Below are positions 11,401-26,600 of a stretch of 64,000 nt of DNA, piece by piece. The first letter of the stretch is position 1. Each line of letters begins with the position of its first letter. The position numbers and the translations under genes were made by a program. The DNA lies in contig JAJGOT010000215.1 in assembly GCA_022457155.1 (NCBI GenBank), positions 226,001-290,000 of the forward strand, read 5' to 3'. Under the pieces are notes generated by a model. The model was not told where the DNA came from, did not search any database, and worked only from the letters and a program-made list of their open reading frames with translations. The DNA is from Cladopsammia gracilis. Taxonomy: Eukaryota > Cnidaria > Anthozoa > Scleractinia > Dendrophylliidae.

Positions 11401-14361
11401 AACAATAAACATGCCATATGAGAGGCCTAATTATTATGCTGGGAATTTATTCAACAGGTTACTGCAGCAGCTTCCAAAGCCTGATCTGATCAAGACAGTG
11501 GATTGTTGGGCAAAGCTGGTTTTTCCTCTGCTTGTAAGCACAGCCTCTAAGGTACATGTAATAATCAAATCTTGGTTGTTGTTTAATTTATTGTACAAAA
11601 AAATTGGGTATTTCTTGGTGTTACACTGCGAAACTATTGTTGGTTAGCTATGGTGTTATGGTGTAGAAATTGTTCAGTGTCTTTTGAATCTTTTGTGTTG
11701 TGCCATTTACATGTAATGTAGTGATCACAACTTCCGAACACGTCCAAGACACTTTCCAAAAATTCTGGTGACCTGCTGGTAGTGCTTTGCAGCGAAGTGA
11801 AGTGTTAAAAAATTAACTTTATTAAGATCTTTGTTGTTCAAGATCTGCATATACATCTACATCTACTGCATATACATGTATTTATTCAAACTGACCACTC
11901 CAGGCCTAATTTTCATTCTCTAGGTCCGAGAGAGAGCTTTAGCTGTTTTGTCTGCTGGGTTGGAGCACATGATGTCTGCCCAGGAAAAAGTTGTTAGAAT
12001 TCTTGTGCCACTGCTGAAAGGGGTATGTTTAATTACATGTACACTGTTTTCTGAGTGTTGTTTTGTTCAATCTACTTGTTGTTGTTTTAATGCTTAGCAG
12101 ATTGTGGCGTAAATAAGCTAACAGTCTCATTTTTTGTTGTTTAAGGCAGGAAAATGCAAGTATCCAAAAAAGGATTCTGCTAGCAGGGAAATCATAGCAC
12201 AGGATCCATTGATTCTTTTAATAAAATAATATCATTAATTTTCAGTGCCTGTTAAAAGAGTTTCCTAAACTGTGTTCTGAAAAGAAAGAATTGTTTGTGC
12301 TTAAGTGCTGGTGTTGCATTGTTCCAATTTTAGGAGAGGTAGGTGACGAAACATTGTTTTATTTTTTCATATTTTGTTATTTGACCCAAAGATGGGCTCT
12401 GTATAAATATATATTTTTTGTCCAATAATAAAAAGTTGGCCTTAGCTACTGATAATTTTTGGTCTAAGATCCTAATGGTTTTTTCTTGCTTCTTCACAGA
12501 TTTTACACAGGGGAGGAAGTTTAATTAATGACTTGTTAAAGCTTGTAGAGCAGGTATGACATAACTCTGTAATTCTTAAGAAATTATCTCGTTACTTAAA
12601 AAAAAAGTGACTTTTGGCAACAGTGGTCTCATGCAATTTCTTCTGCGACTATCAGCACGATTTTCAAAATATTGCAGAGTTCTCTGATAGTACACATTTT
12701 TGGCCCGTGATTTTACTGTGAATGCAACATGATTCACAAAATGTTTTTTTGCTGCCATGATTTTAGGTTTGTGGTGCAATCACGGTAAATATTGCAGCGC
12801 AATCGCAGCATCCAAAAATGAATCATGAATCACGTTGTGATCATGGCATGATCGCACCGAGATTACATTAAATTTTTACAGGGGGTCCTACATGTGTATG
12901 ACATTTAAATTTCCTGTCCTGACTGCAGGCTTTTAGCCAGAAATTGAAAAGTGGGCGTCCTGAAGGTAATTCCCATCATAAATTTTTAAAGGATTAGGTG
13001 CAATTATCATGAATTTCTTCAAAAAGTGGGCGTCCATAGGACGCCTGGACACCCTGCTGGCTAAAAGCTTGCCTGACTGGAGAGGGTATATAGACAACAT
13101 AATCCCATTAAGTAATCCTTTAAGTCCTTGCCAATCCAGTTTTTAAAGTCAATGCCATTGTATTTACATTGTGTTCAGGGATTTCGAGATACGTCAACAG
13201 AGGTTCAGGTGATGTCATTCTCAGCGTGGAATATCTTGATTGACAACTTTGCACTTTCATCAGGTAATGTCAGTTATCACTACACCCTTTAACCCTGTAA
13301 CTTCTTAGAGTGCCAAGTGGTTGCTTAGAAGATGGCATCGCTTACGAGAGGTGATCACACTTGGAGATTTGACTGTCCCTATTTTGCGTTAACTCATTGA
13401 CCTTTTTGTTTAATTTCAGATGTACTTTGCAGTCCAAGGAGGGTCAAGCTTATCATGACTCCATTACGGGTAAGTTTCAAGGAAAATCGTTCAAATAAAT
13501 CACTTTTGCTAGTAGTTAACAATTATTGGATGAGGTTGTGCATGATAGCAATAATTATCAAGGCCAAAGTTTGTGTTATCTGCCTCAGCCATAACACAAA
13601 CTGAGGCCTTGATAATTATTGCTTTCATGCAAAAACCGAACCAATAATTGTTTTATTATGCATATTCCTGAGCTGCACTTGTAAAGACCAGAGCGCGCAC
13701 AAAAAAGTGATCAATGCACAGCATAAAACTATTGTCTGTAGGTATGACGTCACTTCTACATATATAAAATTCATTGTCTGTAGGTATGACGTAACAGAAA
13801 CAGCAAGCAATAATTAGCTGCATGCTTATAGCCAATGAAAATCGAGCTAGTGACACCAATGTATAATAATAATAATTGACTTGCACTGTATTTCAATATT
13901 TTAATATTTGTGCATTATTTCAGAACCTAGCTGTCAAGGAGAGTAATGAGGCTGTTGAAGCAGCAAGACTTTCCACTTGGTGGCACTTTGTCTGCTTGTT
14001 GGGCCCACGAGTTCATGAACTGTTTGATCAGGTAAATTTGTCATTATCATTGTCACTGTCACTGTGCTACCACTGTCATCATCAGGACATCATCACCATT
14101 GTTACCACCACCATCATCATCATCATCATCATTATCATTGTGATGATGATCATCAACAGCAGCAACAGCAGCTAGCTCCATTGTTCCCACCATCACAATA
14201 TTGTTTCCACCATCATTGTCGTCGCCGCTGCCACCACCATCACCACCACCATTGTCATCATGATCATTATCACCCTCACCAGCACTGCTACCATCATTAT
14301 CGTCATCATTTTCATCTTCAGCATTATCATCATCACGACAATCCTCACCATCATCATCACC

Positions 14362-14393
<32 letters not shown>

Positions 14394-14557
14394 CATCGTC
14401 ATCACCACTGCTACCATCAGCATCGCCAGCACCACTATCATATCACCCCCACCCGCACCCCATCATCATCATTTTCATTATCACCCTCACCAGCACTGCT
14501 ACCATCGTTATCGTTATCATTTTCATCTTCAGCATTATCATCGTCACCACCACCCTC

Positions 14558-14610
<53 letters not shown>

Positions 14611-17600
14611 TGCTACCATTATCATTGCCAGTACCACTACCATATCACCCCCACCACCATCATCATCATCCTCATTATTACTGGCACCACCACCTGTACT
14701 GCTACCATCATCATCTTCATCACCATCATCGTCATCATCATCATCAGTTTCATCATCAGTGATGGTCATCATTATCATTATCATTTTCATAATCATCATC
14801 ATCATCACTGTCATCGCTACCATTATTGTTGTCATTATCATTACTATCACATTACAAGGATTTTTTTTTACAAGTTACATTTCTTTCTCTTTATATTTCA
14901 GGTTTGCACCCCACTCCTTCAGTTCATATTTGGCACAGCCATTGATCAAGTCAGCTTGTTGAAGACCAAAGAAGGCCTCAGTGATCTCAAGTGTCCTCCG
15001 ACTCCAACTAACAACAAACTGCTCACAGACATGATGACAGAAACACCCAAATCAAGTATCCGTAGATCTCTCAAGGATGTCGGCACCCCTAAAACCCCAA
15101 CTGTTTTAAATGCAAGCTTTGCTAGAACAGCAAAACAAAAGCTTCTGGCGCAGGGATGTGAGATCCTGCTGGAATTTTTAAAGATGGATGATCATGAGAC
15201 TAGTGGCAATTCTGGTTTTATTGTTTCACTTGGTAAGATGTTAATTTTTGTTATCTTAATAGACGATTTTCGTATTCACGGTATTGAACTGGAACTAGCG
15301 TGCAGTCGAGGCTCATGCAGGGGAATCTTTTCACATGCAAATATTTTTAATGATATTCCCCCGCATTAGCCTCGACTGTAAGCTAGTTCCAGTTCAATAC
15401 CGAGAATATGAATATTGTCTATTTCTTGAGTTAATGGACATATTGTAAGAGGCTCAATTGGGCAGGGGTGGGAGGAGGGGGGAAGGAGGAGGGGAGAAGA
15501 ATTGAGTGTAGTCATGGGGGAAGGAACCCAGGAGTAGGAGAGGCAGGAAACAATGGACAAGGCAACATAAACTTAGAGAAGATGGCATTTGTGCCATTTA
15601 TTTTGCAAAATTGGACAACATTGTGCAGTAGAAAAGTACAAATAAGTGGGAATTGCAATACAAGCGCCAGGAATGGGGAGTTATTATAGATATACAACGA
15701 GGGAAGTTTAGACTCCCTGGCCCTACTCCCCTACCCCACCCCCTGTCCATTCTACCCCCATTCCCCTTCCCCCACCTTCAGTAAATCACACTGTACATGT
15801 AACTCTGGTTTCTAAAGCTTGGTGAATTTGGGATCACTGCCACAATCCTTGTGATGTAGAGTTTCTAATTTCTTTAGCTGAAAGACTGCAAACAGTGACT
15901 TTTAAAAGACCAGAAGATTTTAAAAAGCATGCATCTTTATTGACAAATGCCATCAGAGAAGGATTCAAAGCCCTAGGAACAGACATTCCAGGTGAGCATA
16001 ATACTAGTGCGTAATGCATCCACCACAGCATAACCAACAATGAGTCGCAACTCATCATTAGGTATGACCCACAGCATCACCAACATTCTAAAAGTTTTTA
16101 AGGGTGTGGCAACAAAGTCATGTGAGTCACAGCCTAACCAACATTATAGATCAGCCATAGAATAAACAGCTTTTTCTGACCTGATAAGTGTGTATATTTC
16201 TCTAATTTGTCCTTTTTAATTTCAGAACCTTTGGGAATCAAAATATGGAGCCTCCTTGTTCAGAGAATCAGCAAATTACTCGAAAAAGGTTAATTCATTA
16301 CTTGTACTGTGTTGCATGAAATTGTCTATCTGACTGCTAAATTTTTGCTAGTTAAAGGAACATAGTTGACAGTGACATGTCTTTTTTTAATTAAATTAGG
16401 ATCCTCGTCAGATTATGGGGAGATTCTACTTCCCCTTCTTGCCGTCATGCAGGATTTGGTGGACAGTAATGTTCTGGCGCCATCACTAGCTCTTGTAAGT
16501 TTTTGTTACATTGATGTACATGTTGATGTATAGAATGTACTCAAGAAGAGGGGGGAAGGGGTAGAAGGGGAATTCCCACTTACCACACCAAAGTGACAGC
16601 TTGAAATGAATCCCTTAGTGGTCTGCAAAATCTTGTTTTGTAGGCTAACACTCTCCCCCCCCCCCCCCCCTCCACCACCACAAAGTCAATAATGGCTACT
16701 CAGTAGAACACTTATTAGTCAGACCTCTAGTAAGCGGCCACCTATTAAGCGGCCACTTTTCAAAGTCCCGAATTATTTGTCAGTGTAGTGCTGTATTCGA
16801 TACCTCTATTCAACGGTCACCTCTATTAAGGGGCCGCGGCCACCTTTTTGCTGTTGCAAGTTTAGTATTTATTGTATTTTTACCGCTATTAAGCGGCCAG
16901 CAAATCATCTTTTCAAGCGAAATGGTGACAGATAATAAATATGAGGGTGATAACTGATAACAATAAAAACTCAGTGCAATTTAATCTCCACTTTCCCAGG
17001 TTCATGGTTACCAGGACCTTGCCCTATCTATCGGAAAGGCAAATGACTTGATCTTCTCGTTACAACTCTGAGCTCCACAACAGCAAACAGCAGTGACGGA
17101 TTATTTTAAATAAATCGTCCGTGAAATATTTTGAGCTAAAATTTTTACAGACTGTTGGTGCAAAAAAGGCCTAAGAAACTTGATGTTTTGTTACATACTA
17201 GATTTGCATATTTTTCTGTACCTGCTCAACACCAAAAAATACTGTACTTATCGACTACATGCTCTCTGTGTTAGAGCTAAAACTTTGCATGGACTTGAAA
17301 TGCGCAAATACAGGGCACTTAATTTTTTGTTTCAATGATTTTTGCATTTATCTTCACATATGTTCACTTTTCAACAAGCCTTTTGCTATATAGAGGCAAT
17401 AAAATTACGTTGACTGCCATTTCTATCCAATTTATATTGTACCTCTATTAAACGGCCAACCTCTATTAAGGGGCCAATTTTCAAAGTCCCTAGGGTGGAC
17501 GCTTAATAGAGGTCCGACTGTAATATAATTAATCCAAGTATCTATGGGACTTGACTTTTGTTATTAACTATTAATAGTGTATATCAGTATATCAGTCAGT

Positions 17601-20600
17601 ACGAGACACGGACTACAGACTACAGACCACAGACTACAGACCACGGACCACAGATCACAGACCACAGACCACAGACCACAGACCACAGATTACGGACTGG
17701 GTTTAAAACAAGGATTGCTCTCAACTTTTTCTTATTCCATGAAGAATTGCTATGCTGTCATGCTAAACCGGACAAAACACAAAGTGTCATTTACCAAACA
17801 TCCATATCGAATGTGATCCTCCATAGTCTGTAGCCCTCATTTTATATCCAGTAGTCCATAGTCCGTAGTCTGGAGTCCCTGTTTTACACTGACGGATCCT
17901 AATATCTGGAAAGTTGTGAGAGATAGTCGCTTGACCTATTTGATATTTTATTCCAACAGAAAATGTCAGGACAGTTGTCCAGCCTTTCTTCTGAAGTCCT
18001 GAGTCATCACATGGCTTCACTGCATTCCAAAGACAATCACCAGGGATCACCTGCCCTTCTTCTTATTCAATTACTGTTTGCACCACATTTGCTGGAAAAA
18101 AATTGGCAAAATGAAAGGTTTGTAAAAAAAATATAAGCCTATGAAAGACCTACATTGTTTACAATGATATATTTTTCCTTACATCTCTCTGCATCCATCA
18201 CACTGTCTGACCAACCTGCCCTGTTCTGTGCTGCAGCTTTGGCTACATTTCAGCTTGTCCACCCTGCCTCACACTCCAATATCCAATGTCAGTCTGTTGC
18301 TTGGGGCACCATGGGGCCTATTGTCCTTTGGGCTTCCTGCAGGCTTTGACCCAAGAGCATCATTTCAGCCTCAACAGCAATGCCCCTAGTTTGGGTTGTA
18401 TCATTGTCAATGCTTTCAGTTTCTGTAACAGCAGGCTTTTTATAGGGCAGGGTTGTTAGCCTGGACAGCCTTATGTGTTCAATCATGAAGAGGATTAATT
18501 AAGTTGTTAGCCTGGAGGACCAGTGGATCGCACTTCTAAAGTCTGGCCCCTACCCTTTCAACCTGTCCAGCTTGGTTGACCCTACCAGGAGGCTAAGCTC
18601 CCGCCAGCAGCCTCTAGTGGTCATTGAGACACACAGGCTCCCTCCCCCGTCCCTGACCACAACAAGGTGGCGATTATTTTCATTTATGATTAATTGCCTT
18701 AGTTTGGGATTACATTGTAGCCCTTTGATGTCAATCTACAAATTCTTGACACATAATTTTCATGAGAACCAATATTGTATGCCATAGCCCCATTTAGCTC
18801 CAGCTTGCCCCCTGCCATCTTTGAGATTGAGATTTTAGGTAATGAAATCATTAAATAATACCTCTTAACTTACAGGCTTCACTTGTACTTTGAATCACTC
18901 ATTACCTGCGGCATGACAACAGCCTCTGGACAGTTGGTCTTCTTAGAGACAGTTTTAAATGTGCTAGAAAAAGCTTCAAGGTAAACTTATTGTTTGTTCT
19001 CTGTTTTCCACAGGGGGACTCCCATTTAAAAAATGACTGGGGTGATACCAGAATTTTGTTTTGTGGGCGTGGCTCAAATTCATTTTCATTCCTAACAGGT
19101 AGAATTTCTAAAACAACACAATCAACTTCCTGACATATCTTTTTGGCTCAATACCCCCAATTCCCCTAATTCTAATGGTGGTCAAAATTTTAGATTTTAG
19201 TATCCTAAGCAGTACCAATCTACAAATGTTGCCCCATAAAAAGTACGACAAGCACCCCTGTCATTTCTATATGGGAGTCCTGCCCCCCTGGGCAAGTGTT
19301 GGCCAACGAGAGTTGGTTGTTATGAGAGGTGCTGGCTCACACAGGGAGGTTTGGGTATCTTTGCATGATTAAGAACTGCTCTTTAAAACATGTAAGCATT
19401 GTTGGTTAACAAATCAATAATATTTCTTTTTAGTTTTGTTATCAAAAAAGATGCTCTGTGGAGACTCTGGAGCTGTGTTGTGGATCAACTTAATGAGCAC
19501 ATTCAAAAGGTATGAATAATATTAATTCACAAAATATTGCATTGCAAATGCTTACATCTCAAACTGCAGACCTTGAACTTAAGGTGGCTGAACACAGTTT
19601 GCATGTGCTCTTCAATTTCAACTGCTTACGTGAGTCAGCACGTGCAGAGTTTTAAGAAAAAAAGGGGCGCCTATTCAGCAATCATTTTATTTTGCTCAGC
19701 GTGGATTGCAAAAGTGTTGTTTTTCGTCTTAAAATCAAAAAATAGTTAATAACTCAAAAATGACTCGGTGAACCCCATTTTTTATTGTCGAATTTTCATC
19801 AGTAGGATAAGATGCAACTTTTAGCAAAGTTTAAAAAAATTCTGTAGGTGGGGTTCAGAGAAACCTTAAAATTTTCGAAAAGTTAAGGTGGCTCTGAACC
19901 CCACCTATAGAATTTTTTTAAACTTTGCTAAAAGTTGCATCTTATCCTACTGATCAAAATTTGACAATAAAAAATGATATTCACCAAGTCATTTTTGAGT
20001 TATCAACAATTAAAGCTAAAATTAAGGGTGTTTTCAGCACGTTATGCTGTTGCTACAATAACATATTTTGTGACAAAAATGATAACGTGTTCACCAATCA
20101 TTGGGCATTCGTTTGATATCGTGATTGTAGCATCAACTGATAAAGAGTGGTTTTAATGACCCATCAAAATCTAAGTCTTGGAAAGCGCTGGAAACTGTTG
20201 GGAGCCACCTTAAAAAAACACGATTTTTAAAGTTGCAAATTGTATTTTCAGACCAATGATGTGAATCAAGGTGATGCTCTGGAACATGACTTCTCTACTC
20301 TCTATTTAGCACTCATGTTCCCAATTAAATATCTGCTTGATGCCAGTTTATCTCAGGTATGCTTTAATGACATAAATAATCGATTATCTCTCCACATATT
20401 CTATTATTTTGTTTAACAGTTGTGGCTGGGTATTTGGTTAAGTGTGTAAATGTGATAATTTTTTCTCCCTTGTCATAATTGAAAATTGTATTGGTTTGTT
20501 CTACTACCAGTAATCTTGATTTTGTTGAGACATCCTAGTTGCTCATGGAAAACTTTGAATTAAACCCCTAAAGAAGACCAATCTGGGCAAATGGCCAAAA

Positions 20601-23600
20601 AATGGAACATGTCACACGCTTGACAGAATTAAGTTTCAATCATCAAGCTCCACTAATGAACTTTTTTATATTCCTCACGTACCACCCTAAACGGTACCTT
20701 GATGGCTAAAATATCAGTGTTCCTTCCTGGACACCCTAAGCGGCACCAAAAATGAGATGATGCGCATCCCCGTATCTTTCATGTGGGAGACCCCCCCCCC
20801 CCCCCCCCCCCGAGGGGGAGACATGTGCTGTGTTGATAAGGCTGATGAAGCTTCTTCTCTGGGTTGTTTGCTTTGTTTGAAGCATTGTCTAAAACTGAGT
20901 TTTCTACCATCAAACGGATTGTTAATTGTATTAAAGGAATGGTTATTTGTTTTATACAGGGTCTCGGAAAAGAAGTAAGTAAAACAATTGCCGAGCTGTA
21001 CCGGTCATTTTCCCGAGCAGCAGCTCTTGTGCCAACTGCTGTGGACAGTGACTGGAATTTGAAGGTGAGAATAATATTATAATTCTTAACGATTACATCA
21101 AATTCAAAGTGAAATTCAAATTATTTAAATTGTCGCACATAGTTGACAGCTTTACATCCTATGTACATCAGTTGCAGAAAATACCAAATTTAGTGCTGAA
21201 CAGCCATAAGCTTGGTCTTGTACCATGTGGAATTAATGGGTGTAGGGACACTTGGAATAACCCAAGATTAAGGTGGTTGTTTCAACCTGTTAACTCCCAA
21301 GAGTGCCAAAAATCAAAATAAGAAAAATGCCAAATTTCGTTTGTTAAATATTGAAAAAGAAATGGTACCATACAAAAGTGCTGCCAAAGAGGTTTCATTT
21401 GAATGGTCACGCTATAGGATTTCATCAACAGACTCAAAAGTTAGAACAAATGGTATCATGCAAAAGTACTGCTGAAGAGGTTTCATTTGAATGGTCACAC
21501 TATAGGATTTCATCAACAGACTCAAACGTTAGAACTACACTACATTTCTCCATAATTGACTCTGGAATTGAAATGGTTAAGACTGCATGATGTCACTGTA
21601 ATATTGTGAAACTGTAACATTACTTTTCCAGGATCTTACATTTGTTGACTCACTCGTCAACCTGACAGGAGTGATCATTGAATGCCTGGATTTTTCAATC
21701 CCTGGACTGTTTGCCATGGCAACCACAGCAGCGGGAAAATCACCCAACACCACCCCTACCAAGTGGACCAAACGGCTCCAAAAACCTATGGGAAATTTCA
21801 CCAGCCTGGTTCATGTGATAGCAAAGTTGCTATCTGCCTGTGAGAGAACAAGTAATTGTAAGGTCAGTGAAAGCTCTCATAATTCCCTTGTTACAACTCG
21901 TGAATATGAAATGCTCTAAATAAAAGAATCGGCACACCTTCGAACCCTCCCCTCTCCTAGGTGTTGTGGTCCACCGACCCCCTACCCCCTGCGTCCAACT
22001 CCCCACCCTCCCCTTCCCCCAGTGCTGTCCCCATGAGTAAGGCAGGTGACTATCACTTATCATGGGCTCAATGTCCACTGCCCCCCCCCCCCCCCCCCCA
22101 CCCTTTTGATTGTGGTTTTGACAGCCTAAAGTCATTTTGAATTTTTTGGCAAGCTCTTGGAAAAACTGTGCCAAATTGTCTTATTTCCATTTTTTCTTTA
22201 GTCATTTTGAGTTTCTTTTGCTAATAGTACATTTCTTTTTGTGTGTTTTTTTTAACAGGACTCGCCCCAGACCCTTGGCATCTTGACAGCTCTTGTCACT
22301 AATTTGATTGACAAGCTGTCATACCTGTTTGTACATATCAATGGAGCTGCAACTATTACTGCTGTTCTTAAGACACTGGGAACTGCTCTCGTACGCTTCA
22401 TAGAAAATGCACATACAAGGTATGTCTACATGTAGCTTCAGGTCTATTATACAATATATCTAACACCAACTGCATAAATGCAGAAAGATCTCTGTGACTC
22501 TAAATTGTTAACTAAGTCAGTAATTTTATCGTTTTTTCTCATACAGCACAAAGATTACTGAAACGACTTTGGACAAGAGACTCTTCACAGCAAGACTTAT
22601 CCAGAAGGTAAAAAAGTTAGGTCCATACTTGTTGTGGTTGTCCCAGTGACCAAAACGTCTCATTCACATATTGCAGATATATTTTATTGGTAGGGTTTCT
22701 CAGGGTACAGGGGTATCCCAAGTTAGTATTCAGTCTTCACTTTGTAAAGACAAATTAAACCATTCAGAATGCATAATAAGTATATTGTTTAATTTCCAAC
22801 CCTGCTCACTATTATAAACAGTGGACAGTCAAATATCTCTGTTATGGACAAGTTTCAATTTTTGCATGTTAATTTTTCCCTTTGAGATTGAGAAGCTGTG
22901 GACTGACCTTCTGACCTGCATTCAAAGTCGACACTGTGGACCATACAGCTCTGACCTCTTAACTGTCCTGTCTCCACTTCTGGTATGGTTGAATTTTATG
23001 CATCTTCACCTTTTATAACTGGCCTTGATTCTCAAAGAGAAAGAAAACATCCCATGTAAACTTTATTTTGACTTAACGTTGTCTGGCTTCAAATATCTTT
23101 TTGCTTGTTTTAACAGGAAGTTACACTTGGCCACCCTAAAAGAAGCATCAAAAACCATGCTGTCATGTTCTGGAATGCCACTTTTGCTCATGCACAAATG
23201 CTTGACTACCCAGAAACCCTCAGGTACATGGTAGTTCTTTATCTTTTAATATAGTTGTAGGATGATTAGCAAGGATGATGGTGATTATGGCGATGATGAC
23301 CCCAACAATGACGATGACGATGATGATGGTCATGGTGATGATACATGAAGATGAAGATGATGATGATGATGGTGGTGGTTGTGGTGATGACACACATGTA
23401 TGAATCTGACTATGATGATGATGACGATTGTGATGACCAATGACTACTGGTGACAAGAATGATGATGATGATGATGAGTAGGGGCGTAGCTACCTGTACG
23501 CACGCACGCACATGCGTACCTGAAAAAGTGGAAAAAAAAAAGATTTGGGACTTAAGGGTGGGGGGAGGAGGCGGGGGGAGTGTTTGGAAACAGTGATTGT

Positions 23601-26600
23601 GCATAACTCTGAAAAAGTCCTGGCTACGCCCCGGATGAGGATGATGTTGATGTTGACGATGGGGATGATGGCTATTAACAATGTACATGTTTTATTTTGC
23701 AGACCAGTACTTCAGGTGGCCAAAGATAAGATGTCTCTAACTCTGCCAGGATGGGAAAACATTCAGGTACATCTATAATGACATTTCTTACGCATTGCTA
23801 TGGGAACATTCTCTAAAGACAACAATTGACAACATTTTTTTCTCAACTTTATTTTCTATTTTTGTTCAGATCTCAGTTAAAGAAACTCAGCTGGACATTG
23901 AGGTAACGTACTGTGCCTTTTAGGGACCAATTCAATTTTGCGAGTAAATAAACTATTTTTGGGTGAATTTGTGATACTTTTACTGAAGAACCCTGTGTAA
24001 CAGCCACCCATTTTTAACCCGTGAATATACGCGCATGCGTAATGAACGGGTTATCGGTAACGGCGACAGATATGCAAATGAGTCACTCGCTCACTCCTTC
24101 CATCAGCTGTAAACTTAGTGACGTAATGCTTTGTTACGAATGCGTTTTGCAACAAGAACAGCGTGAATCCAGCGATAACAATAACTGAATTGATGTAAAC
24201 GAATATAAACAACAATAAGCTTAAAGATGTTTCGCATTTGGAGTCTTTAATGCAACGTTAAAATCGATCTAAAAAGTAATTTTCAACTGAGACACGCGTT
24301 TTGATGGTTATCTACCTTCAAGTAATAAAATTTATCCTATTTCAACTTAGTGGTCATGGTGGTCGAGTGGTTTAAAGCGCGGATGTACAGCCGAAAGGCC
24401 CAGGTTCGAATCTCGCTCGGACTGTTCTTTTCTTTCTCCTTCGGACTGAACATTATGAAAGTGATGTACTGTTTTTTTTTTTTGCGTTTGTCAAAAATCC
24501 TTACGTTTAATTTTAAAAAAAAAAGATATTAAACCGTGACAGAGTGAAAACATAAGCTTACCGCAATATTGAGTTACGCTAGCATTTCAAATTCACGGGT
24601 TGGCTCTAAGGGGCCTTTGATTTATTTATGCAACCACCTCATTATTGCAGCTACTGTTTATTGGCCTGAATAGCTTGGTGATGTTCTTACCAATATTGGT
24701 GATGTTCTTGCCAATATTGATGATGATGGTAATCAATACAGTCACGCCATTGATTCAACCAGGTTACAGAGGCCCAGTGGTGGCTAGACTATGAGCAGTC
24801 TCTCCTTCTCAGCTTAGTCCGTCGACGGACTAAGCTGCGAAAGAGAGACTGCTCGTAGTCTAAGTGGTGGCTGGATCAACAGAGATCTACTGTACTTTCC
24901 TTTGCTCCATATTCTTCAATATTTTTTCCCACTTGTTTTGCATTATTTCATTTTTCAGTCTGAGGACCTCACTCAACAGACCGACCTTGTAAAACCACTG
25001 CCTTATGGTATCCTGGCCTCCCCCCAGAAGCGTAAGCAAATAGCATTGTCAGGGGGGTCCCCACAGCTAAAAGGTAGTTTCCTGCACAAGGCAGTGAGTG
25101 CTGAGAAGGCAGTGGAAAGTTCTTCACCTAAAAAGGTAAAAACCATGCACTTATCCATTGCAATCACAAGGATTTCATTCTCAAATTGGCCCTAATTTTG
25201 TCTGGATGCATTGCATGCCTATGATGGCAGTGTGGTCAACTTGGCCTATCCTGGTATGCAGAGATAATCCCAGAAAATTAATGTGTTTTGGAATACCTTT
25301 GAGTGGCTGTACAACTGTACATTCTGCAGTTGAATGCTTTGTGTCATTGTCAATACTTCTCTTTCAGTTTGGACGATCGCCAAAACTTGGACGTCCCAGA
25401 AATTCACCTGCTAGTACACATGTCAGGAGAAAATTGCCACTGTCCAAATATGATGAAGATGATGAGCAGGTAAGTACAGTTGAACTTCCGGTAAGAGACC
25501 AAGCGAAGGTAGTCACTTACAGGAGGTGGTCGCTTACAAGAGGTCAGACCACAACGGATCTTAAATTTGAATGGCATGAACCTGTGGTAGTTTCAATGTA
25601 AAATGCACCTATCACCACAAAATATTGTATCATATTGAAGTATTGATACAAGGGACATAATTTTCATTCTATTGGAGTGGTACTGTAACCAATAATTCAA
25701 TTTGCATCTGTAGTAACATCGAAATATGGGTGAGTGGTCACTCAGTAGAGTTTAAAAACAATAGAAAGGTGGTCGCTTATGAGAGGTTTCGACTAATGAT
25801 TTGACTGGAAGAAATTCCTGGCTCAGGAACTCCAAAAAAGCCCAGGCATTAGGTGAGATAGGATGGCTTGTGTGAAACAACGCAAATGTGATCAGAATTA
25901 TCATTTGGGTAGTTTTGGTGGGAATCATAAGTCATTGTTCTTTTTGTTGTTAGGATTACGTCATGATCGCACCTTCTCCGAAAAAGAAACGACTGCTCAC
26001 CGAACATCAGAAAGAGATCATGCGCAGTAAAAGGTAACATACTTTTCTTTGTTGTATCTTGTTGTTGTTCAATCCTTTGTTTGTATATGACTCATTCCAC
26101 TTGTTTGTTTCATAACAATTTAGGGAGGTTCCTGCCCTGTACAACGCGCTCGACCAATCACAAGACTGCACCCAGTTTTCCCAGTATTTGTCATCACAGG
26201 CTCATGTCACGTAAGTTTGCATTTTCTCTTTAGAACTCTGTTTCCCCTGGAGGGGACTCCCCTATAAAAATGATGGGAGAGCTCATCATAACTTTTAGGG
26301 ATCAAAATTTGTAGATTGGTTTTGCTTAGGGCGCTAAAATCTAAAATGACCACCCTTAGAATTATCGTGGTACTTCTTAGGGTATTGAGCCGAAAATATG
26401 ACAAAATATGACGTGTTCTCTCTCAGTTGTTTTAGAATTGATACAGTCTTAGGGGTAAAACTCCATTTGAGCCACACCCATCAAATAAGATTCTGATTCC
26501 ATTTAGGCTGTTATTCAAAAATCTCAAACGAGCACCCCCGTCATTTTTATATGGGATTACTCCCCCCACCTAATGGGTCTGTTCCGCGCTTCTTGAAATA

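Noticed and set aside
14064..14762. Open frame rich in His/Ser (232 codons) and overlapping Ile- and Met-rich frames on both strands
   Set aside because: Product of a CAT microsatellite inside a RIF1 intron. The flanking exons splice across it with closed phase, and composition is pure triplet repeat.
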